This document shows positions 34,535 to 43,388 of a stretch of DNA of 64,000 nucleotides, in pieces. The notes beneath the pieces are model-generated. The model had not been told where the DNA came from and did no database searches. It worked only from the letters and a program-made list of their open reading frames with translations. The stretch comes from Mycolicibacterium sp. P9-64. GTDB lineage: Bacteria; Actinomycetota; Actinomycetes; Mycobacteriales; Mycobacteriaceae. Numbering within the stretch: position 1 is the stretch's first letter; every line of letters begins with the position of its first letter. The position numbers and the translations under genes were made by a program. The DNA lies in contig NZ_NPKO01000010.1 of NCBI RefSeq assembly GCF_008329605.1, positions 1-64,000 of the forward strand, written 5' to 3'.

Positions 34535-36250
34535 CTACGGTCCGATTAATTCCGCGGGTGGCCGTTGGGCCAGGGCCGCGATGGCTGCTGCCCGCGCATC
34601 GGCGGCACTGGCCGTCGCCAGCGCCGCGTCGGCCGCAGCCCGGCACTGTGCCAGGGTGACCGTCGCGAGCTTCGCCCCAACACCTGCGATCGCCGCAGCG
34701 GCCGCCGACAGTGACGACACCCCGAGGCCGACCAGCACGCAGGCCAGTAGCGGATCGGCCGCGGCCTCACCGCAGACGCCGACGGGCTTGTTCACCGCGC
34801 CGCCGGCTTTCGCCGCCGTCGCGACGAGCGCCAGCACGGCGGGTTGCCACGGGTCGGTCAACGTCGCGAGCTCGGCCGACATCCGGTCGGCGGCCATCGT
34901 GTACTGGGTCAGATCATTGGTGCCGATCGACAGGAAGTCGACGTGGGCGAGGATGCGGTCGGCCAGCAGTGCGGCGGCGGGCACCTCGATCATCACGCCG
35001 GGCGTCAGACCGTACGAACGAGTCTGTGCGGCAAAGGCTTCCGCCTCGGCAGGCGTCGCGATCATCGGCGCCATCACCCACGGCGCATTGCCGGTACGCT
35101 GCGCGGCCGCGGCGATCGCCTCCAGCTGCCGGGTCAAGATGGCGGGGTTGGCGTCGGCGATGCGAATGCCACGTACCCCCATCGCGGGGTTGGCCTCGTC
35201 CGGGTGCCCGACGAACTTCAGCGGCTTGTCCGATCCCGCATCGAGGGTCCGGATCACCACCTTGTACCCGTCGAACGCCTCGAGGACGTCACCGTAGATC
35301 TGGGCCTGCTCGTCGACGCTGGGCTCGGTGTCGCGGTTGAGGAAGCACAGTTCGGTGCGGAACAACCCGATGCCCTCAGACGGAGTGTCGCGCGCCGACC
35401 GGGCGGAGGCGCCGTCCTGCACGTTGGCCAGGATCGCGACGACGTGCCCGTCGACGGTGGCACCAGGACCCGTCCACCCCTTGGCGAGGTCGGCCTCCTG
35501 CCGAGCCACCTCGACGGCCCTGGCCGCTGCGTCCGCGTCGGGTTCGACGGTGATCGTGCCGAGCGTGCCGTCGACCATCACCATCGTGCCGGCGGCTACG
35601 TCGTCGAGGCCGGTGACCGCGACGACGCACGGGATGCCAAGCTGGCGGGCGATGATCGCGGTGTGGCTGGTCGGCCCGCCGAGACTCGTGGCAAGCGCAA
35701 CGACGAGCGCAGCGTCCAAGCCCGCCGTGTCGACCGGCGCAAGGTCCTCGGCACACAGAATCGACGGCACTTCGGGTACCGGCACGCCCGGCTCGGGCAG
35801 CCCGCTGAGGTCGGCGATGACACGGTCGCGGACGTCGCGCAGATCGGTGACGCGTTCGGCCATCATCCCGCCCAGCTGGGTGAACATCGCCGCGATCTTG
35901 TCGATCGCCGCGGCCACCGCCTGTACCGCAGGACTGCCGGCGTTGATCCGCTTCTCGGCGTCGGCCAGCCAGGCCCGGTCCTGTGCCAGCATCGCGGTGG
36001 TGGCCAGCACTTCGGAGGCAACACCCGTGGCGTGCCCGGCTCGCGCGCGCAGCCGGTCGGCGACTGCCGCAGCAGCCGCCGTGAATCGAGCCACCTCGGC
36101 AGGCCGGTCCGCCTCGGCCAGTTCGGCCACCGGACCGTCGTCGATTCGGGGGCGCGCGCCCGGCCGGATCACCGGTGCGTACTGCACGCCACCAACCGCA
36201 GGCACACCCTGCAGCACGGTCTGTGACGTCGTCGTAGTTGGCGTGGTCAT
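34535..36250 (-). CDS. ptsI: Phosphotransferase system enzyme I
   Basis: A 571-residue cytosolic enzyme I, which takes phosphate from phosphoenolpyruvate and passes it to HPr. Phosphorylation is expected on His196 in GGPTSHTAIIA. The C-terminal PEP-binding barrel has the LFRTELCFL and MIEVPAAALLAD stretches and the VGVCGEAAADPLL end with its catalytic Cys. ATG at 36250 is used because the family starts there (MTTPTTTTS, then GVPAVGGV); the longer in-frame opening overlaps fruR. It is divergent from the fruR-fruK-fruA-ptsH operon, so both sides are probably controlled together. Confidence 0.92.
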   Translation of the reverse strand: MTTPTTTTSQTVLQGVPAVGGVQYAPVIRPGARPRIDDGPVAELAEADRPAEVARFTAAAAAVADRLRARAGHATGVASEVLATTAMLAQDRAWLADAEKRINAGSPAVQAVAAAIDKIAAMFTQLGGMMAERVTDLRDVRDRVIADLSGLPEPGVPVPEVPSILCAEDLAPVDTAGLDAALVVALATSLGGPTSHTAIIARQLGIPCVVAVTGLDDVAAGTMVMVDGTLGTITVEPDADAAARAVEVARQEADLAKGWTGPGATVDGHVVAILANVQDGASARSARDTPSEGIGLFRTELCFLNRDTEPSVDEQAQIYGDVLEAFDGYKVVIRTLDAGSDKPLKFVGHPDEANPAMGVRGIRIADANPAILTRQLEAIAAAAQRTGNAPWVMAPMIATPAEAEAFAAQTRSYGLTPGVMIEVPAAALLADRILAHVDFLSIGTNDLTQYTMAADRMSAELATLTDPWQPAVLALVATAAKAGGAVNKPVGVCGEAAADPLLACVLVGLGVSSLSAAAAAIAGVGAKLATVTLAQCRAAADAALATASAADARAAAIAALAQRPPAELIGP

Positions 36251-36352
36251 GTGAACCAGGTTACAAGAATCCATTGACAAGTCAACACAGTCAGGGGTAA
36301 AACAACACATAACAACATTCTCATTGCCGATTTCCCACACAAGCGGAGGGTC
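36251..36352. promoter_or_regulatory. Divergent ptsI/fruR promoter region
   Basis: The 102-base gap is much richer in A and T than the surroundings. It contains the near-perfect dyad TTGACAAGTCAA at 36274-36285, whose left half also looks like a -35 element, and the direct repeats AACAACACAT/AACAACATTC at 36301-36320. Such short direct repeats are typical of DeoR-type operators. GGAGGG two bases before the fruR ATG is its ribosome binding site. Confidence 0.6.
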
Positions 36353-37132
36353 ATGTACGCCGAAGAGCGCCAAGACGCCATCGCCGCGCTGGTGATCAGC
36401 AAAGGCCGCGCGTCGGTGGCCGAACTGGCGAAGACCTACGACGTCACCACCGAGACCGTCCGCCGCGACCTCGCCGTCCTCGACAAGTCCGGTGTCCTGC
36501 GTCGTGTACACGGCGGTGCCGTCCCCGTACGCGCGCTGCATCTCGTCGAACCGGGCGTCGGCGAGCGTGAGTCCACCAGAGCCGACTTCAAGGACGCCAT
36601 CGCCGCCGCCGCGACCGAGTTCTTCCCGCTGAGCGGGGCGAGCGTGTTGCTGGACGCAGGCACCACCACCTCACGCATCGCGGGTCTGATGCCGACCGAT
36701 AGGGAGCTCGTCGTCGTCACCAACTCCGTACCCATCGCCGCACGGCTTGCCACCTTCCCCTCGGTGTCCCTGCAGCTCCTCGGCGGCCGGGTCCGTGGCA
36801 TCACGCAGGCCGCCGTCGGCGAACAGGCGCTTCGAGTGCTGGACAGCATGCGGGTCGACATCGCGTTCATCGGTACCAACGCGATCAGCGCGAGGCACGG
36901 GCTGTCCACCCCCGACAGCGAAGAAGCCGCGGTCAAGCGCGCCATGGTCGGTTGCGCCAACTACGTCGTGGTGGCTGCCGACTCCACCAAGATCGGTCGT
37001 GAGGACTTCGTCAGCTTCGCGCCGATCTCCAGTGTCGACACCCTCATCACCGACAGCGAGATCAGCGACGCCGACCGCACGATGCTCACCGACCAAGGCG
37101 TCGAGGTCGTCATCGCCGAGGACGCGTCATGA
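36353..37132 (+). CDS. fruR: DeoR family regulator of the fructose operon
   Basis: A 259-residue DeoR-type repressor. The N-terminal helix-turn-helix runs over about residues 5-55 (VAELAKTYDVTTETVRRDL, ending with RRVHGGAV). The C-terminal sugar-phosphate-sensing domain has the DAGTTTSRIA and GTNAIS patterns. By family, fructose-1-phosphate is the probable inducer. It is the first gene of the fru operon and its last four bases (ATGA) overlap the start of fruK. Confidence 0.9.
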   Translation: MYAEERQDAIAALVISKGRASVAELAKTYDVTTETVRRDLAVLDKSGVLRRVHGGAVPVRALHLVEPGVGERESTRADFKDAIAAAATEFFPLSGASVLLDAGTTTSRIAGLMPTDRELVVVTNSVPIAARLATFPSVSLQLLGGRVRGITQAAVGEQALRVLDSMRVDIAFIGTNAISARHGLSTPDSEEAAVKRAMVGCANYVVVAADSTKIGREDFVSFAPISSVDTLITDSEISDADRTMLTDQGVEVVIAEDAS

Positions 37133-38121
37133 TCGTCACCGTCACCCCCAACCCGAGCATCGACCGCACCGTCACGCTCGGCACACCCCTGACCCGCGGC
37201 GCAGTGCACCGAATCACCTCCGCCACTACCGAACCCGGCGGCAAGGGGGTCAACGTCGCCCGCGCTCTCACCCTGGCAGGCGTCGATGCCGTCGCCGTCC
37301 TGCCCTCCGCCGACACCGATCCCATCGTCGCGGCACTGCAAACCAGCCGCGTGGCGTTCCGCTGCGTTCCCGTAACGGGCGCAGTCCGCACCAACCTGAC
37401 GATCACCGAATCCGACGGCACCACAACCAAACTGAACGAACCGGGGTCCACGCTCGACGACTCCGCACGCAACGCCTTGACCAAGGTCGTAGTCGATGCC
37501 GCCGCAAGCGCGTCGTGGGTGGTGCTGTCCGGTTCGCTACCGCCGGGCATGCCCGACGACTGGTACGCCGAGATCGTCGCGACGCTCGCGCCCGCCGCGT
37601 GCAAGGTCGCCGTCGACACCTCCGAGCGCCCGCTCCACGCTCTCGCCTCATCGTTCGGCCTGGCCGCGCCCGACCTCATCAAGCCCAACGCCGAGGAGCT
37701 CGCATCGCTGGTCGGCGCATCGCCCGACGACCTCGAAAGGGCCGCCGCTTCAGGTGATCCCGACCCCGTGGTGCTGGCCGCGCACCAACTGATCGATCGG
37801 GGCGCCCACACCGTGCTCGTCACACTCGGCGCGGCGGGCGCGATACTCGTCGACCAATCCGGGGCCTGGCTGGCGACGCCCCCGCCCATCACGCCGCGCA
37901 GCACGGTCGGCGCGGGGGACAGCTCGCTGGCGGGCTACCTGCGAGCTGAGGTCGCCGGGGCCGAGCCCCCACGGAGGCTCCAGATGGCCGTCGCCTACGG
38001 CAGCGCTGCGGCCGCCCTACCCGGCTCTGCCCTGCCGTCCCCTTCGCAAATCGACCTCGAAGCCGTTCGGGTGTATGCGATTACGCCCACATCCACCCGA
38101 CCGCAACCCATCAGAAAGTAA
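37129..38121 (+). CDS. fruK: 1-phosphofructokinase
   Basis: A 330-residue PfkB-family kinase that converts fructose-1-phosphate to fructose-1,6-bisphosphate. It opens with the tagatose/1-phosphofructokinase signature TVTPNPSIDRTV, has GGKGVNVARAL near residue 40, and the catalytic Asp264 in VGAGDSS. Start overlaps fruR as ATGA, indicating translational coupling, and fruA begins 4 bases after its stop. Size and motifs are complete. Confidence 0.92.
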   Translation: MIVTVTPNPSIDRTVTLGTPLTRGAVHRITSATTEPGGKGVNVARALTLAGVDAVAVLPSADTDPIVAALQTSRVAFRCVPVTGAVRTNLTITESDGTTTKLNEPGSTLDDSARNALTKVVVDAAASASWVVLSGSLPPGMPDDWYAEIVATLAPAACKVAVDTSERPLHALASSFGLAAPDLIKPNAEELASLVGASPDDLERAAASGDPDPVVLAAHQLIDRGAHTVLVTLGAAGAILVDQSGAWLATPPPITPRSTVGAGDSSLAGYLRAEVAGAEPPRRLQMAVAYGSAAAALPGSALPSPSQIDLEAVRVYAITPTSTRPQPIRK

Positions 38122-38125
38122 CGAG

Positions 38126-40123
38126 ATGCCCATCACCACAACCGACCTGGTCGCCCTCGACGTCGACGCAGGCGGCGACAAGGAAGCCGTCATCGGCCTG
38201 CTCGCCGATCGCCTTGCCGCCGCTGGCCGCGCCACCGATCGCGCCGGCTTGGTCGCCGCCGCGATGGCACGTGAAACGCAGTCGGCCACCGGCCTGCCCG
38301 GCGGCATCGCCATCCCGCACTGCCGCTCCCCCTACGTCGACGACGCCACCATCGGCTTCGCCCGACTGTCGCCACCCGTCGACTTCGGTGCACCCGACGG
38401 TCCCGCCGACCTGGCCTTTCTGATCGCCGCACCGGAGTCGGGTGGCTCCGAACACCTGCAGCTGCTGTCCAGCCTCGCTCGAGCATTGGTGCGCAAGGAC
38501 TTCGTCGAATCGCTGCGCAACGCGTCGTCGGCCGCCGAGGTGGTCGACCTCGTCGAAGGCGTGGTCAACCCCGCACCCGCCACGCCCGCCCCGGTGGCGC
38601 CGGTGGTCCAGGACGAGAGGCGGAGCATCGTCGCCGTCACCGCCTGCCCGACCGGCATCGCACACACCTACATGGCCGCCGATTCCCTTGTCGCCGCGGG
38701 CAAGAAGGCCGGCGTCGATCTGCAGGTCGAGACACAGGGCTCGTCGGGCAGCACCCCACTGCCCGAAAAGACCATCGCCGGCGCGGCCGCCGTCATCTTC
38801 GCCACCGACGTCGGGGTCAAGGACAGAGCTCGCTTCGCGGGCAAGCCCGTCATCGCGTCCGGCGTCAAGCGTGCGATCAACGAGCCCGACAAGATGGTGG
38901 CCGAAGCACTCGCGGCCGCTGACAATCCGAATGCAGCGCGGGTGGAGGGCGTGGCAGGCGCATCGTCGTCCGGGTCGTCCGCGTCCGGCGGCGTCGGGTG
39001 GGGCACCCGCACCCGGCAGATCCTGCTGACGGGCGTGAGCTACATGATTCCGTTCGTGGCTGCGGGCGGTCTGCTCATCGCACTCGGCTTCCTCTTCGCC
39101 GGCTATGACATCGCCAACAAGCCCGAAGGCGCGGCGCAGTCGCTCGGCAACATCATCGCCACCACCAACTCGCTGACCAACCTGCCATCGGGCGGTTTCG
39201 TTCAATACCTCGGCGCGGTGTTGTTCACCCTTGGCGGGCTCGCGTTCTCGTTCTTGGTACCCGCCCTGGCGGGTTACATCTCGTTCGCGATCGCCGATCG
39301 CCCCGGCATCGCACCGGGATTCACCGCGGGAGCCGTGGCGGTCTTCGTCGGCGGCGGGTTCATCGGCGGCATCGTCGGTGGCCTCATCGCCGGTTTCACT
39401 GCGCTGTGGATCAGCCGCATCGACGTCCCCCGCTGGCTGCGGGGTCTGATGCCCGTGGTGATCATTCCGCTGGTTGCCTCGCTCGTCGTCGGCCTGCTGA
39501 TGTTCCTGTTGCTCGGCCGTCCGCTGGCCGCGATTACCTCGGGGCTGACCAGCTGGCTCGGCGGCCTGTCCGGCAGCTCGGTGATCCTGCTTGGCATCAT
39601 CCTGGGCCTGATGATGTGCTTCGACCTCGGCGGTCCGGTCAACAAGGCGGCCTACGCCTTCGCCACCGCTGGGCTGAACGTGGCGGACCCGTCCACCCTG
39701 CGCATCATGGCGGCCGTCATGGCTGCGGGCATGGTCCCGCCGCTGGCGATGGCACTGGCATCAGCCGTGCGACCGGGCCTGTTCACCGAGCCCGAGCGCG
39801 AGAATGGCCGCGCAGCATGGCTTCTCGGTGCCTCGTTCATCTCGGAGGGCGCGATTCCATTCGCCGCGGCCGACCCGCTGCGCGTCATCCCATCGATGAT
39901 GGCTGGTGGTGCCGTCACCGGCGCGTTGATCATGGCCTTCGACGTGACACTCAAGGCGCCACACGGCGGCATCTTCGTGTTCTTCGCCATCGGGCATCTG
40001 GTGTGGTTCCTCGTCGCCTTGGCGGCGGGCACCCTTGTCGGCGCCGTCGCCGTCGTCGCCGCCAAGCAGTTCGCCAAGCCCAAGGTCGGTGCGGAGGACT
40101 CCCCCGCACTCGCCGCCGTCTAA
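38126..40123 (+). CDS. fruA: Fructose-specific PTS enzyme IIABC
   Basis: A 665-residue permease with domains in the order EIIA-EIIB-EIIC. EIIA carries the phospho-acceptor His65 in GIAIPHCRSP; EIIB carries Cys174 in TACPTGIAHTYMAAD; EIIC, from about residue 300, has some nine membrane helices with the LTGVSYMIPFVAAGG start. It imports fructose across the plasma membrane as fructose-1-phosphate. ATG at 38126 is chosen over upstream in-frame codons because the EIIA fold starts there and it clears fruK. It is followed by ptsH after 33 bases. Confidence 0.92.
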   Translation: MPITTTDLVALDVDAGGDKEAVIGLLADRLAAAGRATDRAGLVAAAMARETQSATGLPGGIAIPHCRSPYVDDATIGFARLSPPVDFGAPDGPADLAFLIAAPESGGSEHLQLLSSLARALVRKDFVESLRNASSAAEVVDLVEGVVNPAPATPAPVAPVVQDERRSIVAVTACPTGIAHTYMAADSLVAAGKKAGVDLQVETQGSSGSTPLPEKTIAGAAAVIFATDVGVKDRARFAGKPVIASGVKRAINEPDKMVAEALAAADNPNAARVEGVAGASSSGSSASGGVGWGTRTRQILLTGVSYMIPFVAAGGLLIALGFLFAGYDIANKPEGAAQSLGNIIATTNSLTNLPSGGFVQYLGAVLFTLGGLAFSFLVPALAGYISFAIADRPGIAPGFTAGAVAVFVGGGFIGGIVGGLIAGFTALWISRIDVPRWLRGLMPVVIIPLVASLVVGLLMFLLLGRPLAAITSGLTSWLGGLSGSSVILLGIILGLMMCFDLGGPVNKAAYAFATAGLNVADPSTLRIMAAVMAAGMVPPLAMALASAVRPGLFTEPERENGRAAWLLGASFISEGAIPFAAADPLRVIPSMMAGGAVTGALIMAFDVTLKAPHGGIFVFFAIGHLVWFLVALAAGTLVGAVAVVAAKQFAKPKVGAEDSPALAAV

Positions 40124-40156
40124 TCCGTCAGCCCAACAACAACAAGGAGAACGATC

Positions 40157-40414
40157 ATGCCCGCCAAGACCGTCACCGTCGGATCCGCCATCGGCCTGCA
40201 CGCCCGGCCCGCGGCCGTCATCGCCGAAGCCGTACTCAACGCCGGCGTCCCCGTCACCCTGTCCGTCGACGGCGGCGAGCCGGTCGATGCCGGTTCGGCG
40301 CTGATGATCATGACCCTCGGCGCAGGCAACGGCGCCCAGGTCACCGTTTCCTCGGATGACGCCGCAACCCTCGATGCCGTGGCCACGCTGGTCCAGCAGG
40401 ACCTCGACGCCTGA
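40157..40414 (+). CDS. ptsH: Phosphocarrier protein HPr
   Basis: An 85-residue HPr, the small carrier that moves phosphate from enzyme I to the EIIA domain. His15 sits in IGLHARPA. Ser47 in AGSALM is at the place of the regulatory Ser46 of Firmicutes, but the surrounding sequence differs, and no HPr kinase is seen in the window. An AAGGAG site precedes the ATG. It is the last gene of the operon and completes the fructose PTS. Confidence 0.93.
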   Translation: MPAKTVTVGSAIGLHARPAAVIAEAVLNAGVPVTLSVDGGEPVDAGSALMIMTLGAGNGAQVTVSSDDAATLDAVATLVQQDLDA

Positions 40415-40511
40415 GGGGTTCCGCACAGCCGGGCCAGAAAGCGGATCTGGGCCCATCAAGTCGGCATTAGGATTGCCGAGTGCACAGGGTCCGGGGGCTT
40501 GACGTCAGGGG

Positions 40512-40559
40512 ATGCGCTGTAAATCGCGCATTTTTGAATTTGCTGGTGGGGAACCAGCA
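40512..40559 (+). terminator. Two short hairpins between ptsH and mycP
   Basis: The first hairpin pairs ATGCGC at 40512-40517 with GCGCAT at 40526-40531 and is followed by T residues, so it may end the fru operon. The second pairs TGCTGGT at 40541-40547 with ACCAGCA at 40553-40559, 37 bases before the mycP start, and could instead affect mycP translation or be an operator. Confidence 0.45.
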
Positions 40560-40595
40560 CAATTTGGGTGGGGTCGTCGTCGAGGGGGGTGACGA

Positions 40596-41945
40596 ATGCT
40601 GCGTCGCATCGGTGTCCTTCTCGCTGCGCTGATCCTGGCGTTGGTGAGCGCTCCCCCTGCGTTCGCGATCGAACCGCCCACGATCGATCCGGCGGCCCTG
40701 CCACCTGATGAGACGGGCCCGGATCAGCCCACCGAGCAACGCCGCGTGTGCTCTGCACCCACGGTGTTTCCCGGAGCGAACTTCGCCGACAAGCCGTGGG
40801 CGAGCGACTATCTCCGGCTCGCCGATGCGCAGAAGTTCGCAACGGGCGAGGGAGTAACTGTCGCCGTCGTCGACACGGGCGTCAACGGGTCACCGCGCGT
40901 GCCGGCACTGCCCGGCGGGGACTTCGTCGACGCAGGCGGCAATGGAATGTCTGACTGCGACTCCCACGGCACGCTCACCGCGTCGATCATCGCCGGACGC
41001 CCGGCCCCCACCGACGGCTTCATCGGGGTGGCTCCCGACGCGCGCATTCTTTCGCTGCGCCAGACGTCGGACAACTTCCAGCCAACCGGGTCGCGGGCCG
41101 ACCCGAACGACCCCAACACCACGCAGACCGCGGGTTCGCTGCGCAGCCTGGCCCGGTCGATCGTGCACGCGGCAAACCTGGGCGCGCAGGTGATCAACAT
41201 CAGCGAGGCTGCCTGCTACAAGATCACCCGCCCCATCAACGAGACCAGTCTGGGCGCTGCGATCGAGTACGCCGTCAACGTCAAGGGCGCCGTCATCGTG
41301 GTCGCGGCGGGCAACACTGGGCAGGACTGCAACCAGAACCCGCCGCCCGACCCGTCGGTACCGGCCGATCCGCGAGGCTGGAAGCAAGTGCAGACGATCG
41401 TCTCGCCCGCGTGGTACTCGCCGCTGGTGCTCACAGTCGGCGGCATCTCTCAGAACGGCCAGCCGAGCACCTTCTCGATGTCGGGCCCATGGGTGGGCGC
41501 TGCCGCGCCCGCCGAGAACATCACCGCCCTCGGTTACGACGGCAATCCGGTGAACGCGCTGCAGGGGCAGGACGGCCCCGTCCCGATCAACGGCACGTCC
41601 TTCGCCGCGGCGTACGTCTCCGGACTCGCCGCGTTGCTCAAGCAACGGTTCCCCGACCTGACCCCCGCGCAGATCATGAATCGGATCACCGCCACCGCAC
41701 GGCATCCCGGTGGGGGCGTTGACAATTACGTCGGCGCCGGTGTCATCGATCCCGTCGCCGCACTGACCTGGGACGTGCCGCCCGGGCCAAAGACCATCCC
41801 GTACAAGGTCAAACAGCTGCCTCCGCCGGTCTACATCCCGCCGCCGGACCGCGGACCGATCACCATCGTCGTCATCACCGGTGCGGCGCTTGCACTGATA
41901 CTCGGCATCGGCGCGATGGCCCGTCGCGCACTGAGGCGTCGATGA
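40596..41945 (+). CDS. mycP1: ESX-1 mycosin, subtilisin-like serine protease
   Basis: A 449-residue mycosin. Residues 1-24 are a signal peptide ending APPAFA. The subtilisin triad is Asp93 (VVDTG), His124 (DSHGT) and Ser335 (GTSFAA). A proline-rich linker and one C-terminal membrane helix (ITIVVITGAALALILG) with an RRALRRR tail anchor it with the protease outside the cytoplasm. MycP1 stabilises the ESX membrane complex and trims substrates such as EspB. It opens the plus-strand arm of the locus, with GAGGGGGG before the ATG, and overlaps eccE by ATGA. Confidence 0.94.
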   Translation: MLRRIGVLLAALILALVSAPPAFAIEPPTIDPAALPPDETGPDQPTEQRRVCSAPTVFPGANFADKPWASDYLRLADAQKFATGEGVTVAVVDTGVNGSPRVPALPGGDFVDAGGNGMSDCDSHGTLTASIIAGRPAPTDGFIGVAPDARILSLRQTSDNFQPTGSRADPNDPNTTQTAGSLRSLARSIVHAANLGAQVINISEAACYKITRPINETSLGAAIEYAVNVKGAVIVVAAGNTGQDCNQNPPPDPSVPADPRGWKQVQTIVSPAWYSPLVLTVGGISQNGQPSTFSMSGPWVGAAAPAENITALGYDGNPVNALQGQDGPVPINGTSFAAAYVSGLAALLKQRFPDLTPAQIMNRITATARHPGGGVDNYVGAGVIDPVAALTWDVPPGPKTIPYKVKQLPPPVYIPPPDRGPITIVVITGAALALILGIGAMARRALRRR

Positions 41946-43342
41946 AGGCCTTCCTTGCGCAGTTCGGCCTCCGCTTCACCACCGGCCACCTGTTGTGGGC
42001 GGCGGTGCTGATCCCTGCGTTGATCGCGATCTTCATTCCGCTGGAACTACTTTGGGTTGGCATCACGCTCGCCGTGATCGTCGCGATCGCGGTGGTGCTC
42101 ACCGTGCGTGGCCGCAGGCTCACCGGCTGGTTCACCGCGATCTTCTCCTGGCGACGCCGGTACAAGTCCGCGCCGGAGCCCCCCTCGGCGCCTGCCGTCG
42201 GGTCGACCGTGATTCCCGCCGATCACGTCGCGGTGCGGTGGCACGACGATCACTTGGTCTCGGTGATCGAGTTGGTTCCTCGGCCCTTCACACCGACGGT
42301 CATCGTGTCGGGCGAGGCCTACACCGACGACGTCGTCGACACCAGACTCGTCGAACAACTCATCGCCGCATACAGTCCCGACCTGGAAGCCGACGTCGTC
42401 TCGGCGGGATACCGGGTCGGCAAGACCGCACCGTCGAGCCTCGTCGCGCTCTACGAGCAGGTGGTCGGGCCGTACCCGGCGCCGGCCAACCGCCGCACGT
42501 GGATCGTGCTGCGGGCGCTGCCCGCAGCCGCGGCCAAATCAGGTCAGCGGCGCGAAGCCGGCGTGGCCGGCCTTGCTCGTTACCTGGTGTCGTCGACGAC
42601 GCGGATCGCAGATCAGTTGGCCAGCAAGGGTATTGACGCGCGCTGTGGGCGCAGCTTCGACGACTTCGATAGGGCTACCGAGATCAGCTTCGAGCGCGAG
42701 AGCTGGTCGTCGATCAAGGGCCGCAGCACGTTCACGGCGGCCTATGCGGCGGCCGGCGGCCCCGACGTCTGGTGGTCGGCGCGCGCGGATCACACCATCA
42801 CCAGGGTCAGGGTGCGGCCAGGAACCGCCCCTACCACGACGGTGCTGTTGACGACGCTCGCGAATCCGTCTACGCCGCGCGGCTTTTCGTGCCTGTTCGG
42901 AGGCCAGCGGGCGGCCGCCCTGCAGGGCCTCAGCCCGTTGACCGACCGGCACTACGAGCTCCCGATCGGATCGGCGGGCGTGCTCGTCGGGGAGACTGCC
43001 GACCGGTACCCGGTGTACATGCCGTTCGACGACGTCGACGTCAGCATCAACCTTGGCGACGCGCGGCTGTTCACTCAGTTCGTCGTGCGCTCGGCTGCCT
43101 CGGGCGCCGTAGTCACGCTCGGTCCGCAGTTCCGCGAGTTCGCTGGCTTCATCAACGCTCGCATCGGCCAGGTCGCGAAGGTGGCGTGGCCCAACGCGAC
43201 CACCTACCTCGGCCCACACCCGGGGGTGGGCCGGGTAGTGCTGCGGAGCAACTTCATCGACACACCGCGGCATCGTCAGCTGCCCATCCGGTTGATCAAT
43301 CCTCGCGAGGAGAGCCGCTACCAGATGGCGCTCGAACAATGA
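41942..43342 (+). CDS. eccE1: ESX-1 membrane component EccE
   Basis: A 466-residue protein with two adjacent membrane helices near residues 15-60, followed by a large soluble domain, the usual EccE layout. EccE sits at the periphery of the ESX membrane complex. It overlaps mycP1 by four bases and is followed by espB after 46 bases. In M. tuberculosis the same pair occurs in the same order (Rv3883c-Rv3882c). Confidence 0.9.
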   Translation: MKAFLAQFGLRFTTGHLLWAAVLIPALIAIFIPLELLWVGITLAVIVAIAVVLTVRGRRLTGWFTAIFSWRRRYKSAPEPPSAPAVGSTVIPADHVAVRWHDDHLVSVIELVPRPFTPTVIVSGEAYTDDVVDTRLVEQLIAAYSPDLEADVVSAGYRVGKTAPSSLVALYEQVVGPYPAPANRRTWIVLRALPAAAAKSGQRREAGVAGLARYLVSSTTRIADQLASKGIDARCGRSFDDFDRATEISFERESWSSIKGRSTFTAAYAAAGGPDVWWSARADHTITRVRVRPGTAPTTTVLLTTLANPSTPRGFSCLFGGQRAAALQGLSPLTDRHYELPIGSAGVLVGETADRYPVYMPFDDVDVSINLGDARLFTQFVVRSAASGAVVTLGPQFREFAGFINARIGQVAKVAWPNATTYLGPHPGVGRVVLRSNFIDTPRHRQLPIRLINPREESRYQMALEQ

Positions 43343-43388
43343 TCTTGGGTTTGCTGACAGGCGTAAGCTGGGATTTCGAGGAGGGGAT

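Noticed and set aside
36251..36541. Extension of ptsI upstream to 36541
   Set aside because: It runs through the divergent promoter and into fruR on the other strand, and lacks family similarity before the ATG at 36250.
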